Shown here piece by piece: positions 8,423 through 18,409 of a stretch of 47,942 bases of DNA. Made by a program: the position numbers and the translations under genes. Every line of letters starts with the position of its first letter. The stretch's first letter is position 1. Under the pieces are notes generated by a model. It saw only the letters and a list, made by a program, of their open reading frames with translations. It was not told where the DNA came from and made no database searches. Origin of the DNA: Pseudolactococcus insecticola (GTDB taxonomy: Bacteria > Bacillota > Bacilli > Lactobacillales > Streptococcaceae); NCBI RefSeq assembly GCF_011170065.1, contig NZ_BLLH01000012.1:1-47942 (forward strand). The letters run 5' to 3'.

Positions 8423-9694
8423 TTAAATTTCTGCTGAGTTATCGATCATTTTCAGGAATGGCAACCAGATAATACCGATTACAATCATTTGAACTAATTG
8501 TAGTACGGATCCCATGATTGAGTTAGTTGCTAGGAAACCTGAGATCAATACTGGCATTGTCCACGGTACTTGTGCCCCTGTTGTGAGCGGTACAAGACCA
8601 CTTGCAAAGCCTGCATAGGCGATGATAACAGATACCACTGGCGCCAAGATCCACGGGATAAAGAGTGAGGCGTTCATAACGACCGGCATCCCGAAGATAA
8701 CGGGTTCATTTACGTTAAAGATACCTGGCGCAAGACCAAGACGCGCTACTTCTTTATATTGTTTTTTCTTGACAATGGCAAGGATGAGGATCAAAACGAT
8801 CAGAGTTGAGCCTGAACCACCGAGACTCACGGTAAATGTATCCATGAATGATTTTGTAACGATATGACCATGGTCACGCAATGCTGAACCGCCTTTTTTC
8901 AGCAGGTCAGCATTTTCAAGGGCGTTTGTTTGCCAAAACGGTTCAAATACTGAGTTTACGATAACTTGACCGTGAAGACCAAAGAACCATAGGAACTGAA
9001 CCAAGAAAACCGCAACGATTGTACCTGGAAGCGATGTACCGATACCTGTCAATGGTTTTTGGATGACATCGTAGATGACGTCATGCAAGTTTGTGTCAAA
9101 TACGCCAACCATGAGAGCGTTTACAATTAGGAATACAAAAAGTGTACCCATAACTGGAATAAGCGCTGAAAATGATTTTGAAACTGCTGGTGGAACACCG
9201 TCAGGCATGTTGATTGTAAATCCTTTTTGAACGAGGAAAACATAAAGTTTAGCAGCGATAAAAGCACTGATAATTCCAAGGAACATCCCTTTAGCACCCA
9301 AACGATCCAATGTCAATAGACCGCTTTGTGTGACTTTGTCAAATACTGCGAAAAATGGCGTTAAAATCAAATATGACGCAAGTGCAACAATGGCACCAAA
9401 TATAGCTTCAACATCTTTGGCTTTTGAGTAATAATAACCGACACCAATTGTCACAAAGACTGTCAAGATTGACATCGTTGCGTTTTGACCATTGCCAAAG
9501 AGTGTTGAAAAAGTTGATTTTAAACTGTCTGGCCAAAATGGCAAGTTGTTAAATACGACGATGAACGAGCCGAACATGGTCAGCGGAAAGCTCATCATAA
9601 AAGCATCACGGAGAACTGTCAGATACAGATTTCCTCCGATTTTTGCAGCAATTGGTGCGATTTTTGCGCCAAGTGCATCCATAAATTTATTCAT
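8423..9694 (-). CDS. celB: PTS cellobiose/beta-glucoside transporter, EIIC component
   Basis: Membrane-embedded sugar-translocating subunit of a lactose/cellobiose-type phosphotransferase system, 423 residues with about ten hydrophobic segments. The EIIC signatures include FGLHGQVIVNSVFEPFWQ, FTVSLGGSGST and the PGIFNVNEPVIFGMPVVMN block. The EIIA and EIIB partners are not in this window, so they must be shared from elsewhere, as with lactococcal ptc/cel systems. Transcription starts at a strong promoter with a cre site just downstream, so glucose repression through CcpA is expected. The adjacent GH1 gene completes the uptake-and-cleavage unit. Confidence 0.9.
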   Translation of the reverse strand: MNKFMDALGAKIAPIAAKIGGNLYLTVLRDAFMMSFPLTMFGSFIVVFNNLPFWPDSLKSTFSTLFGNGQNATMSILTVFVTIGVGYYYSKAKDVEAIFGAIVALASYLILTPFFAVFDKVTQSGLLTLDRLGAKGMFLGIISAFIAAKLYVFLVQKGFTINMPDGVPPAVSKSFSALIPVMGTLFVFLIVNALMVGVFDTNLHDVIYDVIQKPLTGIGTSLPGTIVAVFLVQFLWFFGLHGQVIVNSVFEPFWQTNALENADLLKKGGSALRDHGHIVTKSFMDTFTVSLGGSGSTLIVLILILAIVKKKQYKEVARLGLAPGIFNVNEPVIFGMPVVMNASLFIPWILAPVVSVIIAYAGFASGLVPLTTGAQVPWTMPVLISGFLATNSIMGSVLQLVQMIVIGIIWLPFLKMIDNSAEI

Positions 9695-9769
9695 TTGTGA
9701 ACTCTTTCTAGTAATGGTCCCCTTTTTAAAACTTAAAAGACCTTGATGAATTGAAATAAAAATATCGAA

Positions 9770-9783
9770 TGTAAACGTTTTCT
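9770..9783. promoter_or_regulatory. cre site for CcpA in the celB promoter
   Basis: TGTAAACGTTTTCT fits the catabolite-responsive element consensus (TGWAANCGNTNWCA) at all but the last position. It lies at about +9 to +22 relative to the predicted celB transcription start, a location associated with CcpA repression. Confidence 0.8.
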
Positions 9784-9798
9784 AACCGTTATTAATTT

Positions 9799-9827
9799 AG
9801 TATATACATAAATAACGTTTTTGTCAA
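9799..9827 (-). promoter_or_regulatory. Promoter of the celB-glucosidase unit
   Basis: Minus-strand -35 TTGACA (9822-9827), 17-bp spacer, -10 TATACT (9799-9804). Predicted start is about 9792, leaving a leader of about 100 nt in which I see no antiterminator hairpin. Confidence 0.8.
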
Positions 9828-9846
9828 GCATTTCTGAATAAATCAA

Positions 9847-9883
9847 AAAAATGACTTTGTTTATATAAAACAAAGTCATTTTT
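9847..9883 (-). terminator. Terminator of the ABC exporter operon
   Basis: A near-perfect hairpin: AAAATGACTTTGTTT pairs with its complement across a short AT loop, followed by T-runs on the minus strand. Confidence 0.9.
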
Positions 9884-9886
9884 AGC

Positions 9887-11749
9887 TTAAGCAACACTTT
9901 CAAACTGTGAATTATAGAGCCCTGCGTAAAAACCATCTGCAGCAAGCAACGTATCGTGGTTGCCACTTTCGATGATGTCTCCATCTTTCATCACGAGAAT
10001 CAAGTCGGCATTTTTGATTGTTGACAATCTGTGTGCGATGACAAAACTTGTACGACCTTCCATCAGTCGGTCCATCGCTTTTTGAATCAGTTCTTCTGTC
10101 CGTGTATCAACTGATGACGTTGCTTCATCGAGAATGAGCATTGGCGCATCTTTCAGGAGCGCGCGGGCAATGGTCAAGAGCTGACGCTCGCCAACTGACA
10201 ATTCTTCAGCATCTTTGATGAGTGAGTCATAGCCATTTGGCAACGTATTGATAAAGTGGTCAACGCCCACTGCTTCGGCTGCTGCGATGACCTGTGCATC
10301 TGTGATACCTGTTTGGTTATATATCAAGTTCTCCTTGACCGTTCCTTCAAACAACCACGTATCTTGTAGCACCATTGAAAACTGATCATGCACCGCTTCT
10401 CGCGTGATATTTTTGATAGGCGTCCCGTCAATCGTGATGCTGCCTGAGTTTGTGTCATAAAAACGCATGAGCAGATTGACCATGGTTGACTTACCAGCAC
10501 CTGTAGGGCCGACAATTGCGATTTTCTGACCAGGTTCAGCTTTAGCTGAGAAGTCATTGATAATCACACGATCTGCGTTGTAGCCAAAGTGAACATTGTC
10601 AAAAGCAACTGCGCCTTTTGGATTGTCAATCGTTGAGGCTTTGCCAGTTTCGTCTTCAAGTTCATCTTCTGCTAAAAATGAGAAGATGCGTTCTGACGCA
10701 GCACCTGCAGATTGCATTGACGTCACGGCCTGTGCGATTTGCGTCAAGGGTTGCGTGAACAGGCGGATATAAACCATGAAGGCAACGATAACACCAAAGC
10801 TAATCTTGCCATCAATAGCAAGCACGGCACCGACAAGTGAAACTGCCGCATAGCCGAAATTCCCGACAAATTGCATGAGTGGCATCATCAGACCAGATAG
10901 AAACTGTGATTTCCAGACTGAGTCATAGAGTCGCTCATTGATTTCGTCAAATTCGTCTTGTTTGGCTTTATCGGCATTTGAAACCTTGACCATGTTATGG
11001 CCTGTATAAACTTCCTCGACAAAGCCATTGACTTCGCCCAAACCATTTTGTTGTGCGTTAAAGAATTTTTGTGATTTTGCCATGATGAGCATCATCAGAC
11101 CAAAACCGATAACCGTCGTGCCAATGGCGGTCAGACTCATTTGAACGTTGGTCTTAAACATCATGATGATAGAGCCGATAAACAATGTCAGAGCTGACAC
11201 GAGGCTGCCGACAGATTGGTTCAAAGCTTGACCAATCGTGTCCACATCATTTGTCACGCGCGACAGCGTATCACCATAGGGATGGCTGTCAAAATAGCGC
11301 AAGGGCAACTTGTTAATCTTGTCAGAAATGTCATGACGCAGTTTTTTAGACGTGCGTTGTGTGACCGTCGCCATGATAAAGCCTTGAATATAGCTAAGCA
11401 CCGCAGATCCCGCATAAAACGAGATTAGGACAAGACCAATCGACGTGATCTTTTTCAGATCAATATCGCCGTGACCAGGCATCCCTTTTGGAATGAAGCT
11501 CTTTGTCAGACCTTCCATGATTTTATTTGTGATTTCTGAGAGTTTATCAGGACCGATGATGGTCAGATAGGCGCCACCACAGGCTGCAAGCGCCGCAATG
11601 ATAATCGCAGGATACCACGGTTTCACATATTTGACTAGATCTCCGAGCGCTTTTTTGATGTCTTTTGGCTTCTCACCACTTCCACGTCGACCACCCATGC
11701 CACCGCCTGGCTGTTGCTGAGGACGTCTTGATTTAGTTTCTTCACTCAT
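9887..11749 (-). CDS. Heterodimeric ABC multidrug exporter, subunit with canonical catalytic site
   Basis: ABC half-transporter of 620 residues: a Gly/Gln-rich N-terminal extension (1-30), six transmembrane helices (about 45-340) and a C-terminal nucleotide-binding domain. Walker A is GPTGAGKST, Walker B is LILDEATSSVD with the catalytic Glu. The signature loop LSVGERQ departs from LSGGQ. With the previous gene it forms a LmrCD/BmrCD-like heterodimer in which one of two ATP sites is degenerate. Its ATG overlaps the upstream stop (TAATG) behind an AAGGAGG site, so translation is coupled. A strong terminator follows. Substrates are unknown; drug or lipid export is the family norm. Confidence 0.9.
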   Translation of the reverse strand: MSEETKSRRPQQQPGGGMGGRRGSGEKPKDIKKALGDLVKYVKPWYPAIIIAALAACGGAYLTIIGPDKLSEITNKIMEGLTKSFIPKGMPGHGDIDLKKITSIGLVLISFYAGSAVLSYIQGFIMATVTQRTSKKLRHDISDKINKLPLRYFDSHPYGDTLSRVTNDVDTIGQALNQSVGSLVSALTLFIGSIIMMFKTNVQMSLTAIGTTVIGFGLMMLIMAKSQKFFNAQQNGLGEVNGFVEEVYTGHNMVKVSNADKAKQDEFDEINERLYDSVWKSQFLSGLMMPLMQFVGNFGYAAVSLVGAVLAIDGKISFGVIVAFMVYIRLFTQPLTQIAQAVTSMQSAGAASERIFSFLAEDELEDETGKASTIDNPKGAVAFDNVHFGYNADRVIINDFSAKAEPGQKIAIVGPTGAGKSTMVNLLMRFYDTNSGSITIDGTPIKNITREAVHDQFSMVLQDTWLFEGTVKENLIYNQTGITDAQVIAAAEAVGVDHFINTLPNGYDSLIKDAEELSVGERQLLTIARALLKDAPMLILDEATSSVDTRTEELIQKAMDRLMEGRTSFVIAHRLSTIKNADLILVMKDGDIIESGNHDTLLAADGFYAGLYNSQFESVA

Positions 11750-13521
11750 TAGGCTAATTCCTCCTTAGAAAGTTGTGAATAGGCGATCTCTTGATAGATC
11801 GCATTGTTGGCAAGCAATTCGTCGTGCGTGCCGTGACCCACAACCTTACCTTGATCCAAAACAATAATCTGATCAGCATCGATAATCGTACCAATCCGTT
11901 GCGCAACGATCAGTTTTGTCGTCTCAGCTGTTTCCGCTTTCAGCGTATCACGCAAGACACGGTCAGTCCGGTAGTCAAGCGCTGAAAAACTATCATCGAA
12001 AACCAAGATTTCTGGGTGTCTGGCAATGGCACGTGCAATCGCAAGACGTTGTTTTTGACCACCAGACAAGTTCAGACCGCCTTGAGAAATCTCAGCGTCA
12101 AGACCTTTGGGATCTTTTGTAACAAATTCTTCAGCTTGTGCAATCCGAACTGCCGTCATAAGTTCTTCATCTGTAAAGGCGGTATGCCCATTTTCACCAA
12201 ACTCAAGGTTTGAGCGGATTGTACCATTGAACATAACAGGTTTTTGAGGAATGAAGCCAAGCTTGTTATGCAGGACTTCTTCCTTAAACTCTCTGACGTC
12301 AACACCGTCTACAAGAACTTGACCACCAGTTACGTCATAATAACGTGGTATCAGATTGATCAGAGTAGACTTACCAGATCCGGTCGATCCGATAAATGCC
12401 ACGGTCTGACCTTTTTCAGCCTTAAATGACACATTTTCAATGACGTGTTCTGACGCGTCGTTGTAGCTAAATGACACGTTTCTAAACTCAACAGTTCCAA
12501 CTTCTGTGGTTGCTGTGGCGTCTTTGGTCCCATCTTTGATAGAGCTTTGCGTTTCGATGACTTCCATAATCCGATTGGCAGACACATTGGCACGTGGCCA
12601 CATGATAAAGATCATCGTTAGCATCATAAAGGCCATCACCACTTGCATACCATATGACGTGAAAACAACCATGTCAGAAAAAAGGTTGACACGTGGTGAA
12701 TTAGTGGGCAATCCGACTTTTGCTGCCTTGATGATATTTGCCCCAATCAGATAAACTGCGACTGACAAACCTGATGAAACAAGTGACATCATCGGCATCA
12801 TCATCGCCATCATCCGTTGAATAAAGAGATTGGTTTGCGTAATATCGTTATTTGCCGCTTCAAACTTCTCGCTTTGATAGCCTTCAGCATTGTAAGCACG
12901 CACAACACGAATCCCTGTCAGGTTTTCGCGCGTTACCGAGTTGAGCTTATCTGTCAGTTTTTGGATAATCTTGAACTTCGGCATGGCAAAAGCGATGATA
13001 ATCCCAATCACAATCAAGATGAAAACAACGGCAACGCCAAGTGCTGTGGTCCATTCCCACGACTTATCTGCGATTTTGTAAATGGCCCAAACTGCTGTAA
13101 TTGGCGCCTTAATCACGAGTTGCAGCCCCATTGCCACAATCATCTGAACCTGTGTGATGTCGTTTGTTGAGCGTGTAATCAAGCTGGCTGTTGAGAAGTT
13201 GTTGATCTCAGCCATCGAATACTCAGACACTTGGTGATAAACTTCGTGGCGGAGTTTGCGCGACAGACCCGCTGCCACTTTGGCTGCAAAATAACCCACG
13301 ATAACTGCCGCAACGAGCGACCCTAGCGCACAGAGCACCATCCATTTGCCTTCATCAACGATCTGTGAAACCGTCGTGCCTTTTGTCTGGATTAACTTTG
13401 TGACCTTGCTCATGTAATCTGGCAATTTCAAGTCCAGATAGACCTGTGCCACGATGAATACCAAGCTGATTGCCACGTAAGATAGCTCCCGACCTGTTAT
13501 TTTTTTGAGTACCTTAAACAT
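11749..13521 (-). CDS. Heterodimeric ABC multidrug exporter, subunit with degenerate catalytic site
   Basis: ABC half-transporter of 590 residues with six predicted transmembrane helices (about 15-320) and a nucleotide-binding domain. Walker A is GSTGSGKST and the signature is the canonical LSGGQKQR. Walker B ends VFDDS, with Asp where the catalytic Glu should be. This Asp and the altered signature in the partner are the hallmark of heterodimeric exporters with one hydrolysis-poor site. The start overlaps the end of the upstream marR by 8 bp, and the AGGAGG site lies inside the marR coding end, so the three genes form a coupled operon controlled by the MarR protein. Confidence 0.9.
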   Translation of the reverse strand: MFKVLKKITGRELSYVAISLVFIVAQVYLDLKLPDYMSKVTKLIQTKGTTVSQIVDEGKWMVLCALGSLVAAVIVGYFAAKVAAGLSRKLRHEVYHQVSEYSMAEINNFSTASLITRSTNDITQVQMIVAMGLQLVIKAPITAVWAIYKIADKSWEWTTALGVAVVFILIVIGIIIAFAMPKFKIIQKLTDKLNSVTRENLTGIRVVRAYNAEGYQSEKFEAANNDITQTNLFIQRMMAMMMPMMSLVSSGLSVAVYLIGANIIKAAKVGLPTNSPRVNLFSDMVVFTSYGMQVVMAFMMLTMIFIMWPRANVSANRIMEVIETQSSIKDGTKDATATTEVGTVEFRNVSFSYNDASEHVIENVSFKAEKGQTVAFIGSTGSGKSTLINLIPRYYDVTGGQVLVDGVDVREFKEEVLHNKLGFIPQKPVMFNGTIRSNLEFGENGHTAFTDEELMTAVRIAQAEEFVTKDPKGLDAEISQGGLNLSGGQKQRLAIARAIARHPEILVFDDSFSALDYRTDRVLRDTLKAETAETTKLIVAQRIGTIIDADQIIVLDQGKVVGHGTHDELLANNAIYQEIAYSQLSKEELA

Positions 13522-13957
13522 TTTCGCCTCCTAGGTTTGTCTTTATTTTATTGATTGTTGCGATAAAAGCTGCAATTTCATCCGCGTCTAAATCTCCACG
13601 TAAAACCGTTTCAAACTGCGTCATGCGCGCTTCCACCACATCATACATGGCAAACGCCTTGTCCGTTAGGATGATTTTTTTGAGCCTTGCGTCGTAGGCA
13701 ACAGGCTCACGGGTAATCAAACCTGTCTGTTCCATTTTTTTGATAAATGTCGTCGCCGTTGGTCTGCGCATGATAAATTTTTTTTCAATGTCTTTTTGAA
13801 AAATGTCTTCATCTTGATGCCTAATCAGATATTCCGTGACCCAAATCTGCAAGCCAGTCACCTCATCAAATGCCTCCTGCGGCCGATGTTTTGCCACAAA
13901 ACGTGTGATAGAAATCGTCAATTCCCGCAATTCAACGCCAATCTTGTCTTCTGTCAT
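13514..13957 (-). CDS. MarR-family regulator of the ABC exporter operon
   Basis: Winged-helix regulator of 147 residues. The recognition region reads KKFIMRRPTATTFIKKMEQTGLITREPVAYDARLKK, with the conserved DxR-type wing of MarR proteins (split here only for reading; residues about 58-95). MarR proteins usually repress their own operon and release DNA when a phenolic or other ligand binds. As first gene before the exporter, it likely senses an exported toxic compound. AAAGGA precedes the ATG. Two TAACNGTTA palindromes lie just downstream of its promoter and are the likely operators. Confidence 0.9.
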   Translation of the reverse strand: MTEDKIGVELRELTISITRFVAKHRPQEAFDEVTGLQIWVTEYLIRHQDEDIFQKDIEKKFIMRRPTATTFIKKMEQTGLITREPVAYDARLKKIILTDKAFAMYDVVEARMTQFETVLRGDLDADEIAAFIATINKIKTNLGGENV

Positions 13958-13985
13958 GAGTGTCCTTTCTTTTTTGTTAGTTAGA

Positions 13986-14009
13986 TAACCGTTAGGTACT
14001 TAACTGTTA
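13986..14009. promoter_or_regulatory. Candidate MarR operators
   Basis: Two short palindromes of the form TAACNGTTA (13986-13994 and 14001-14009), 15 bp apart, lie at about +5 to +28 of the marR-exporter promoter. A bound repressor would block transcription there. Confidence 0.55.
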
Positions 14010-14020
14010 GCATAGTAACA

Positions 14021-14049
14021 ATGATAGACTTATTTTTACAGATTGTCAA
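14021..14049 (-). promoter_or_regulatory. Promoter of the marR-ABC exporter operon
   Basis: Minus-strand -35 TTGACA (14044-14049), 17-bp spacer, -10 TATCAT (14021-14026). Predicted start is about 14014. Confidence 0.8.
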
Positions 14050-14058
14050 CAAAAATAA

Positions 14059-14087
14059 TTGACATTTTCCATGATTTATATGATACT
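14059..14087 (+). promoter_or_regulatory. Promoter of corA
   Basis: -35 TTGACA (14059-14064), 17-bp spacer, -10 GATACT. It is divergent from the marR promoter, with about 10 bp between the two -35 boxes. Confidence 0.6.
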
Positions 14088-14109
14088 GTCAAAAGAAAGG
14101 CTTTCAACC

Positions 14110-15021
14110 ATGATCACAACACAAAAATTTAACCAGAACACTTGGATTAACATCAAGCTGGATGCGGCAGATACTGACAAATCTGAGCTAAAAAAAGTTT
14201 ATACCGACTATGAGATTGACGAGGAGGTCATCGCCTACTCACTTGATGAAAATGAACGACCCCATCTGGACTATGACAAAGCGACAGGTGTTTTCGTCCT
14301 GATCTATAATGCGCCAAATCCCAATAAAGTCGACAACCATTATGAGACTGTTCCCATGACATTTATCGTAAAAGACAGCCATCTGATCACCGTCACGCAT
14401 CCGCACTCTGAGCATCTCTATGAAAAGATGCTAAAAAAGCTCGTCATAACGCCTGATAGTAGCATTTTTGAGTTTTTGTTCGATAGTTTATTTTGGATTA
14501 CTGACCAGTTTTTTCCTGATATTGAGAGCATGAACGATGCGCGTCAGAATGTCAATCTCAAGCTTCGTCAGAAGACCTCTAAGGAAAATCTACTTGCCTT
14601 GTCCGACCTTGAGATTGGTGTTGTTTTCTACGTTGCTGCCGCCAAGCAAAATGCTGTTTTATTAGAGCAAATCAGAACTCACGCCATCTATAAAGAATTT
14701 TCTGACGACGAGAAAGAATCACTTGACGACGCAACGATTGAAGCCAAACAATTAGTCGAAATGACTCAGCTCACGTCACAAATCTTGCAGCAACTCTCAA
14801 GCTCCTACAACAACGTCCTAAATAATGACCTAAATGATCGCATGAAGCTCCTAACCATGCTCTCAATCCTTCTGACCATCCCAACAATCGTCACAGGATT
14901 TTTCGGGATGAACATGCCACTGCCGCTTGAACATAACGCACTCGGCACCATCATCGTAATCAGCATCAGCTTGATCCTCTGGGCGCTACTCTATTACAGA
15001 CTCCGACGACTCCTCAAATAA
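14110..15021 (+). CDS. corA: CorA-family magnesium/divalent metal transporter
   Basis: Pentameric cation channel of the inner membrane that brings in Mg2+ (some members carry Co2+, Ni2+ or Zn2+). It has a large cytosolic N-terminal domain rich in acidic residues, a long helix, and two C-terminal transmembrane helices with the selectivity motif GMN (in GFFGMNMPLPLEHN). I place the start at 14110 (MITTQKFNQNTW, 303 residues) because GAAAGG sits 8 nt upstream. The longer frame from 14059 would begin within the promoter. A hairpin follows the stop. Confidence 0.9.
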   Translation: MITTQKFNQNTWINIKLDAADTDKSELKKVYTDYEIDEEVIAYSLDENERPHLDYDKATGVFVLIYNAPNPNKVDNHYETVPMTFIVKDSHLITVTHPHSEHLYEKMLKKLVITPDSSIFEFLFDSLFWITDQFFPDIESMNDARQNVNLKLRQKTSKENLLALSDLEIGVVFYVAAAKQNAVLLEQIRTHAIYKEFSDDEKESLDDATIEAKQLVEMTQLTSQILQQLSSSYNNVLNNDLNDRMKLLTMLSILLTIPTIVTGFFGMNMPLPLEHNALGTIIVISISLILWALLYYRLRRLLK

Positions 15022-15060
15022 AAAAGCCCATCTTCATCATGAAAATGAGCTTTTTTTATT
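15020..15060. terminator. Bidirectional terminator between corA and glcU
   Basis: AAAAAGCCCAT pairs with ATGAGCTTTTT (one mismatch), with a CAT/ATG inner stem. There are T-runs on the plus strand and A-runs upstream, so it can serve both converging genes. Confidence 0.75.
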
Positions 15061-15944
15061 TACTGAACTTTAACCACCGCAAGTAGCAGAGCACCTACAA
15101 TAAATAGTGCAATGCCGATGACAACATACCGCATCTCAAGCTTGGTCTTCTTTTCGCCAAGAAAGAGGATGCCACCAATCGTCGAGATGATCACGCCAAG
15201 CTGTGAAAATGAGAAGGCAATAGCAAGTCCTGCCTCTGCCGCCGCAAGCAGCATGAAGACATTACCCACACCCCACATGAGACCAACAGGGATGTTTTTG
15301 AAGACAACGGGCTCGATTTTGATCTTGCCACCTGCAATCGCCCAAGCTCCAATCATCATCCCGACTGACATCGGTAAAATGACCGTCAGCGTATCGATTT
15401 TGACATGAAAGAGTTTTTCAGCCAAGTTATTGAACAAAACAGTATACATCACGTAGCCAAATGTAGAGTAGGTAAGCGAGCGTAGACCTTTTCCTAGGTC
15501 ATGATGTTGCGGTGCTGCTGCTGCATTTGGGTCGCGCTTCGACGAATAATAGAACCCGACCACAAGCACAATAATTGCGATAAATCCTAGCAAATACTGA
15601 ATCGGCTTTGTCCATTCACCAAAGGCAAGGACGCCAATCAGGCTACCGACAACTAGCTGTGAGCCACTTGAAAGCGGACCAGCAACAGAAACGCCCATAA
15701 ACTTAGCAGCATTGAACTGCCCGTTTTGGCCTAACGCCCAGAGTGCGCCGCCAACAAGACCGATGATGATCGTTTTGAGATCGATCGTGGGTCTGTGCAC
15801 CACAAACACGATCAGGGCGAAAATAAATGCCCCAAATGTCATGCCGAGTGTTTGTTGATTGGCGTCGCCACCAATCTTGCTTGAAACAAAAATAATCGAG
15901 CCCCATGCAATCATAGGGACTAATGCGAGAAGTATACCTGTCAT
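15060..15944 (-). CDS. glcU: GRP-family glucose uptake protein GlcU
   Basis: Ten-helix membrane permease of the drug/metabolite transporter superfamily, similar to lactococcal and staphylococcal GlcU, which carries glucose without phosphorylation. The N-terminus MTGILLALVPMIAWGS and the following SKIGGDANQQTLGMTFGA are characteristic. The start at 15944 gives 294 residues and has AAGGAAAA upstream. The frame is open for 19 more codons but these lie in the leader. Promoter TTGATT/TAAAAT and a cre-like element precede it, so carbon control is likely. Confidence 0.85.
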   Translation of the reverse strand: MTGILLALVPMIAWGSIIFVSSKIGGDANQQTLGMTFGAFIFALIVFVVHRPTIDLKTIIIGLVGGALWALGQNGQFNAAKFMGVSVAGPLSSGSQLVVGSLIGVLAFGEWTKPIQYLLGFIAIIVLVVGFYYSSKRDPNAAAAPQHHDLGKGLRSLTYSTFGYVMYTVLFNNLAEKLFHVKIDTLTVILPMSVGMMIGAWAIAGGKIKIEPVVFKNIPVGLMWGVGNVFMLLAAAEAGLAIAFSFSQLGVIISTIGGILFLGEKKTKLEMRYVVIGIALFIVGALLLAVVKVQ

Positions 15945-15985
15945 TGTAACTGTTTTCCTTTTTTCTTTGTAATTTTCTGTTAGTT

Positions 15986-16000
15986 TGTAAACCGTTTTCA
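15986..16000. promoter_or_regulatory. cre-like element upstream of glcU, one base too long
   Basis: TGTAAACCGTTTTCA is a near-perfect cre with one extra C at its centre; read as the 14-mer starting one base later it matches 12 of 14 positions. It sits at about +12 to +26 of the predicted start, as in celB. Confidence 0.5.
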
Positions 16001-16017
16001 AAAATGAAATCTTTACT

Positions 16018-16046
16018 ATTTTAACTTAAATTTGGAAAAAAATCAA
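16018..16046 (-). promoter_or_regulatory. Promoter of glcU
   Basis: Minus-strand -35 TTGATT, 17-bp spacer, -10 TAAAAT (16018-16023). Predicted start is about 16011. Confidence 0.6.
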
Positions 16047-16065
16047 TGATATCGTACTAAAAAAC

Positions 16066-16089
16066 AAAAAAACAGCAAAATGCTGTTTT
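16066..16089 (-). terminator. Terminator of guaB
   Basis: AAAACAGCA pairs with TGCTGTTTT across a three-base loop, followed by T-rich sequence on the minus strand. Confidence 0.85.
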
Positions 16090-16119
16090 CCGGGTTATGT
16101 CGTTGTTATTTTCAGCCGA

Positions 16120-17619
<1,500 letters not shown>

Positions 17620-17666
17620 CTAGAATTTGCGAGCAAGAACCTTGCTTAGTTTTTGATATTGTAACT

Positions 17667-17694
17667 ATTTTATCACGCTTTTCAACTTTGTCAA
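17667..17694 (-). promoter_or_regulatory. Promoter of guaB
   Basis: Minus-strand -35 TTGACA (17689-17694), 16-bp spacer, -10 TAAAAT (17667-17672). Predicted start is about 17660. Confidence 0.75.
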
Positions 17695-17731
17695 TAGATA
17701 TGCTTGAAGTCACAAAAAACAGTTTCTTTCA

Positions 17732-18409
17732 TTATAAATCATGTTTTTCAAAATGCAGTGCGAGATTGAAAATCAAAATAACTGGCAAAACAGCAAATAA
17801 TGCCACTTTTCCAAAATGCAAGGCCAGTGAAGTTGAGACAAATGCTCCAAGTGCAAAGCTCAGCACGACAGACAAGGTATTCAGACCGCGTTTGAGCACT
17901 GTTTTATTTTTTTCAACCAGCCCCTGTGTGATAAAAACAGAGAGATTTTTGATATTTCCTGTCATCATGATATTAGTATAAGGCGCACCTCGCATTTTTT
18001 TAAACGACTCAAGCTGGATCGCCGATACAAAGGCTAGCGAGATGATCATCCACTGGGCAGGCGCTGCCTTTGCGACCAGACTCGTGATGAGCACAATCAC
18101 AAAAATGATGAGTGCCGCAAAGGCGTGCCAGTGGAGGCGTTTATGTTCCACGGCATATTTTCTAGCAAAATAAGTAAAAATCCCGCCAAGCATGAAAGCT
18201 ACTATCGGTAGGAGATAGCTGCCCGCCATAGCAAAGTCCTGATCTGCCAGACTTTTCATCAGATAGATCAGATTTCCCGTCTGGATGCCAGCGAATCGTT
18301 CCCCTTGCGTTGAAAAAGTGTAGGCGTCTAAAAAGCCGCTGATAAATGTCAAGAGCACAGCGATACGCACGCGCTCAAAGATTCGGATATGATTTTTTTG
18401 TTCAGTCAA
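17732..18409 (-). CDS. DUF1275 (YoaK-type) membrane protein
   Basis: Six-helix integral membrane protein. Family signatures are the N-terminal SGFLDAYTF, AGIQTGNLIYL and the C-terminal RGAPYTNIMMTGNIKNL repeats. Function is unknown. There is no ATG in place: the best start is TTG at 18409, which overlaps the stop of the preceding gene (TTGACTGA) and follows GGAAGG by 11 nt. That gives 225 residues, the normal family length, and implies translational coupling. The open frame extends upstream inside the AlkD-like gene, but those residues are not family-like. Confidence 0.8.
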   Translation of the reverse strand: MTEQKNHIRIFERVRIAVLLTFISGFLDAYTFSTQGERFAGIQTGNLIYLMKSLADQDFAMAGSYLLPIVAFMLGGIFTYFARKYAVEHKRLHWHAFAALIIFVIVLITSLVAKAAPAQWMIISLAFVSAIQLESFKKMRGAPYTNIMMTGNIKNLSVFITQGLVEKNKTVLKRGLNTLSVVLSFALGAFVSTSLALHFGKVALFAVLPVILIFNLALHFEKHDL

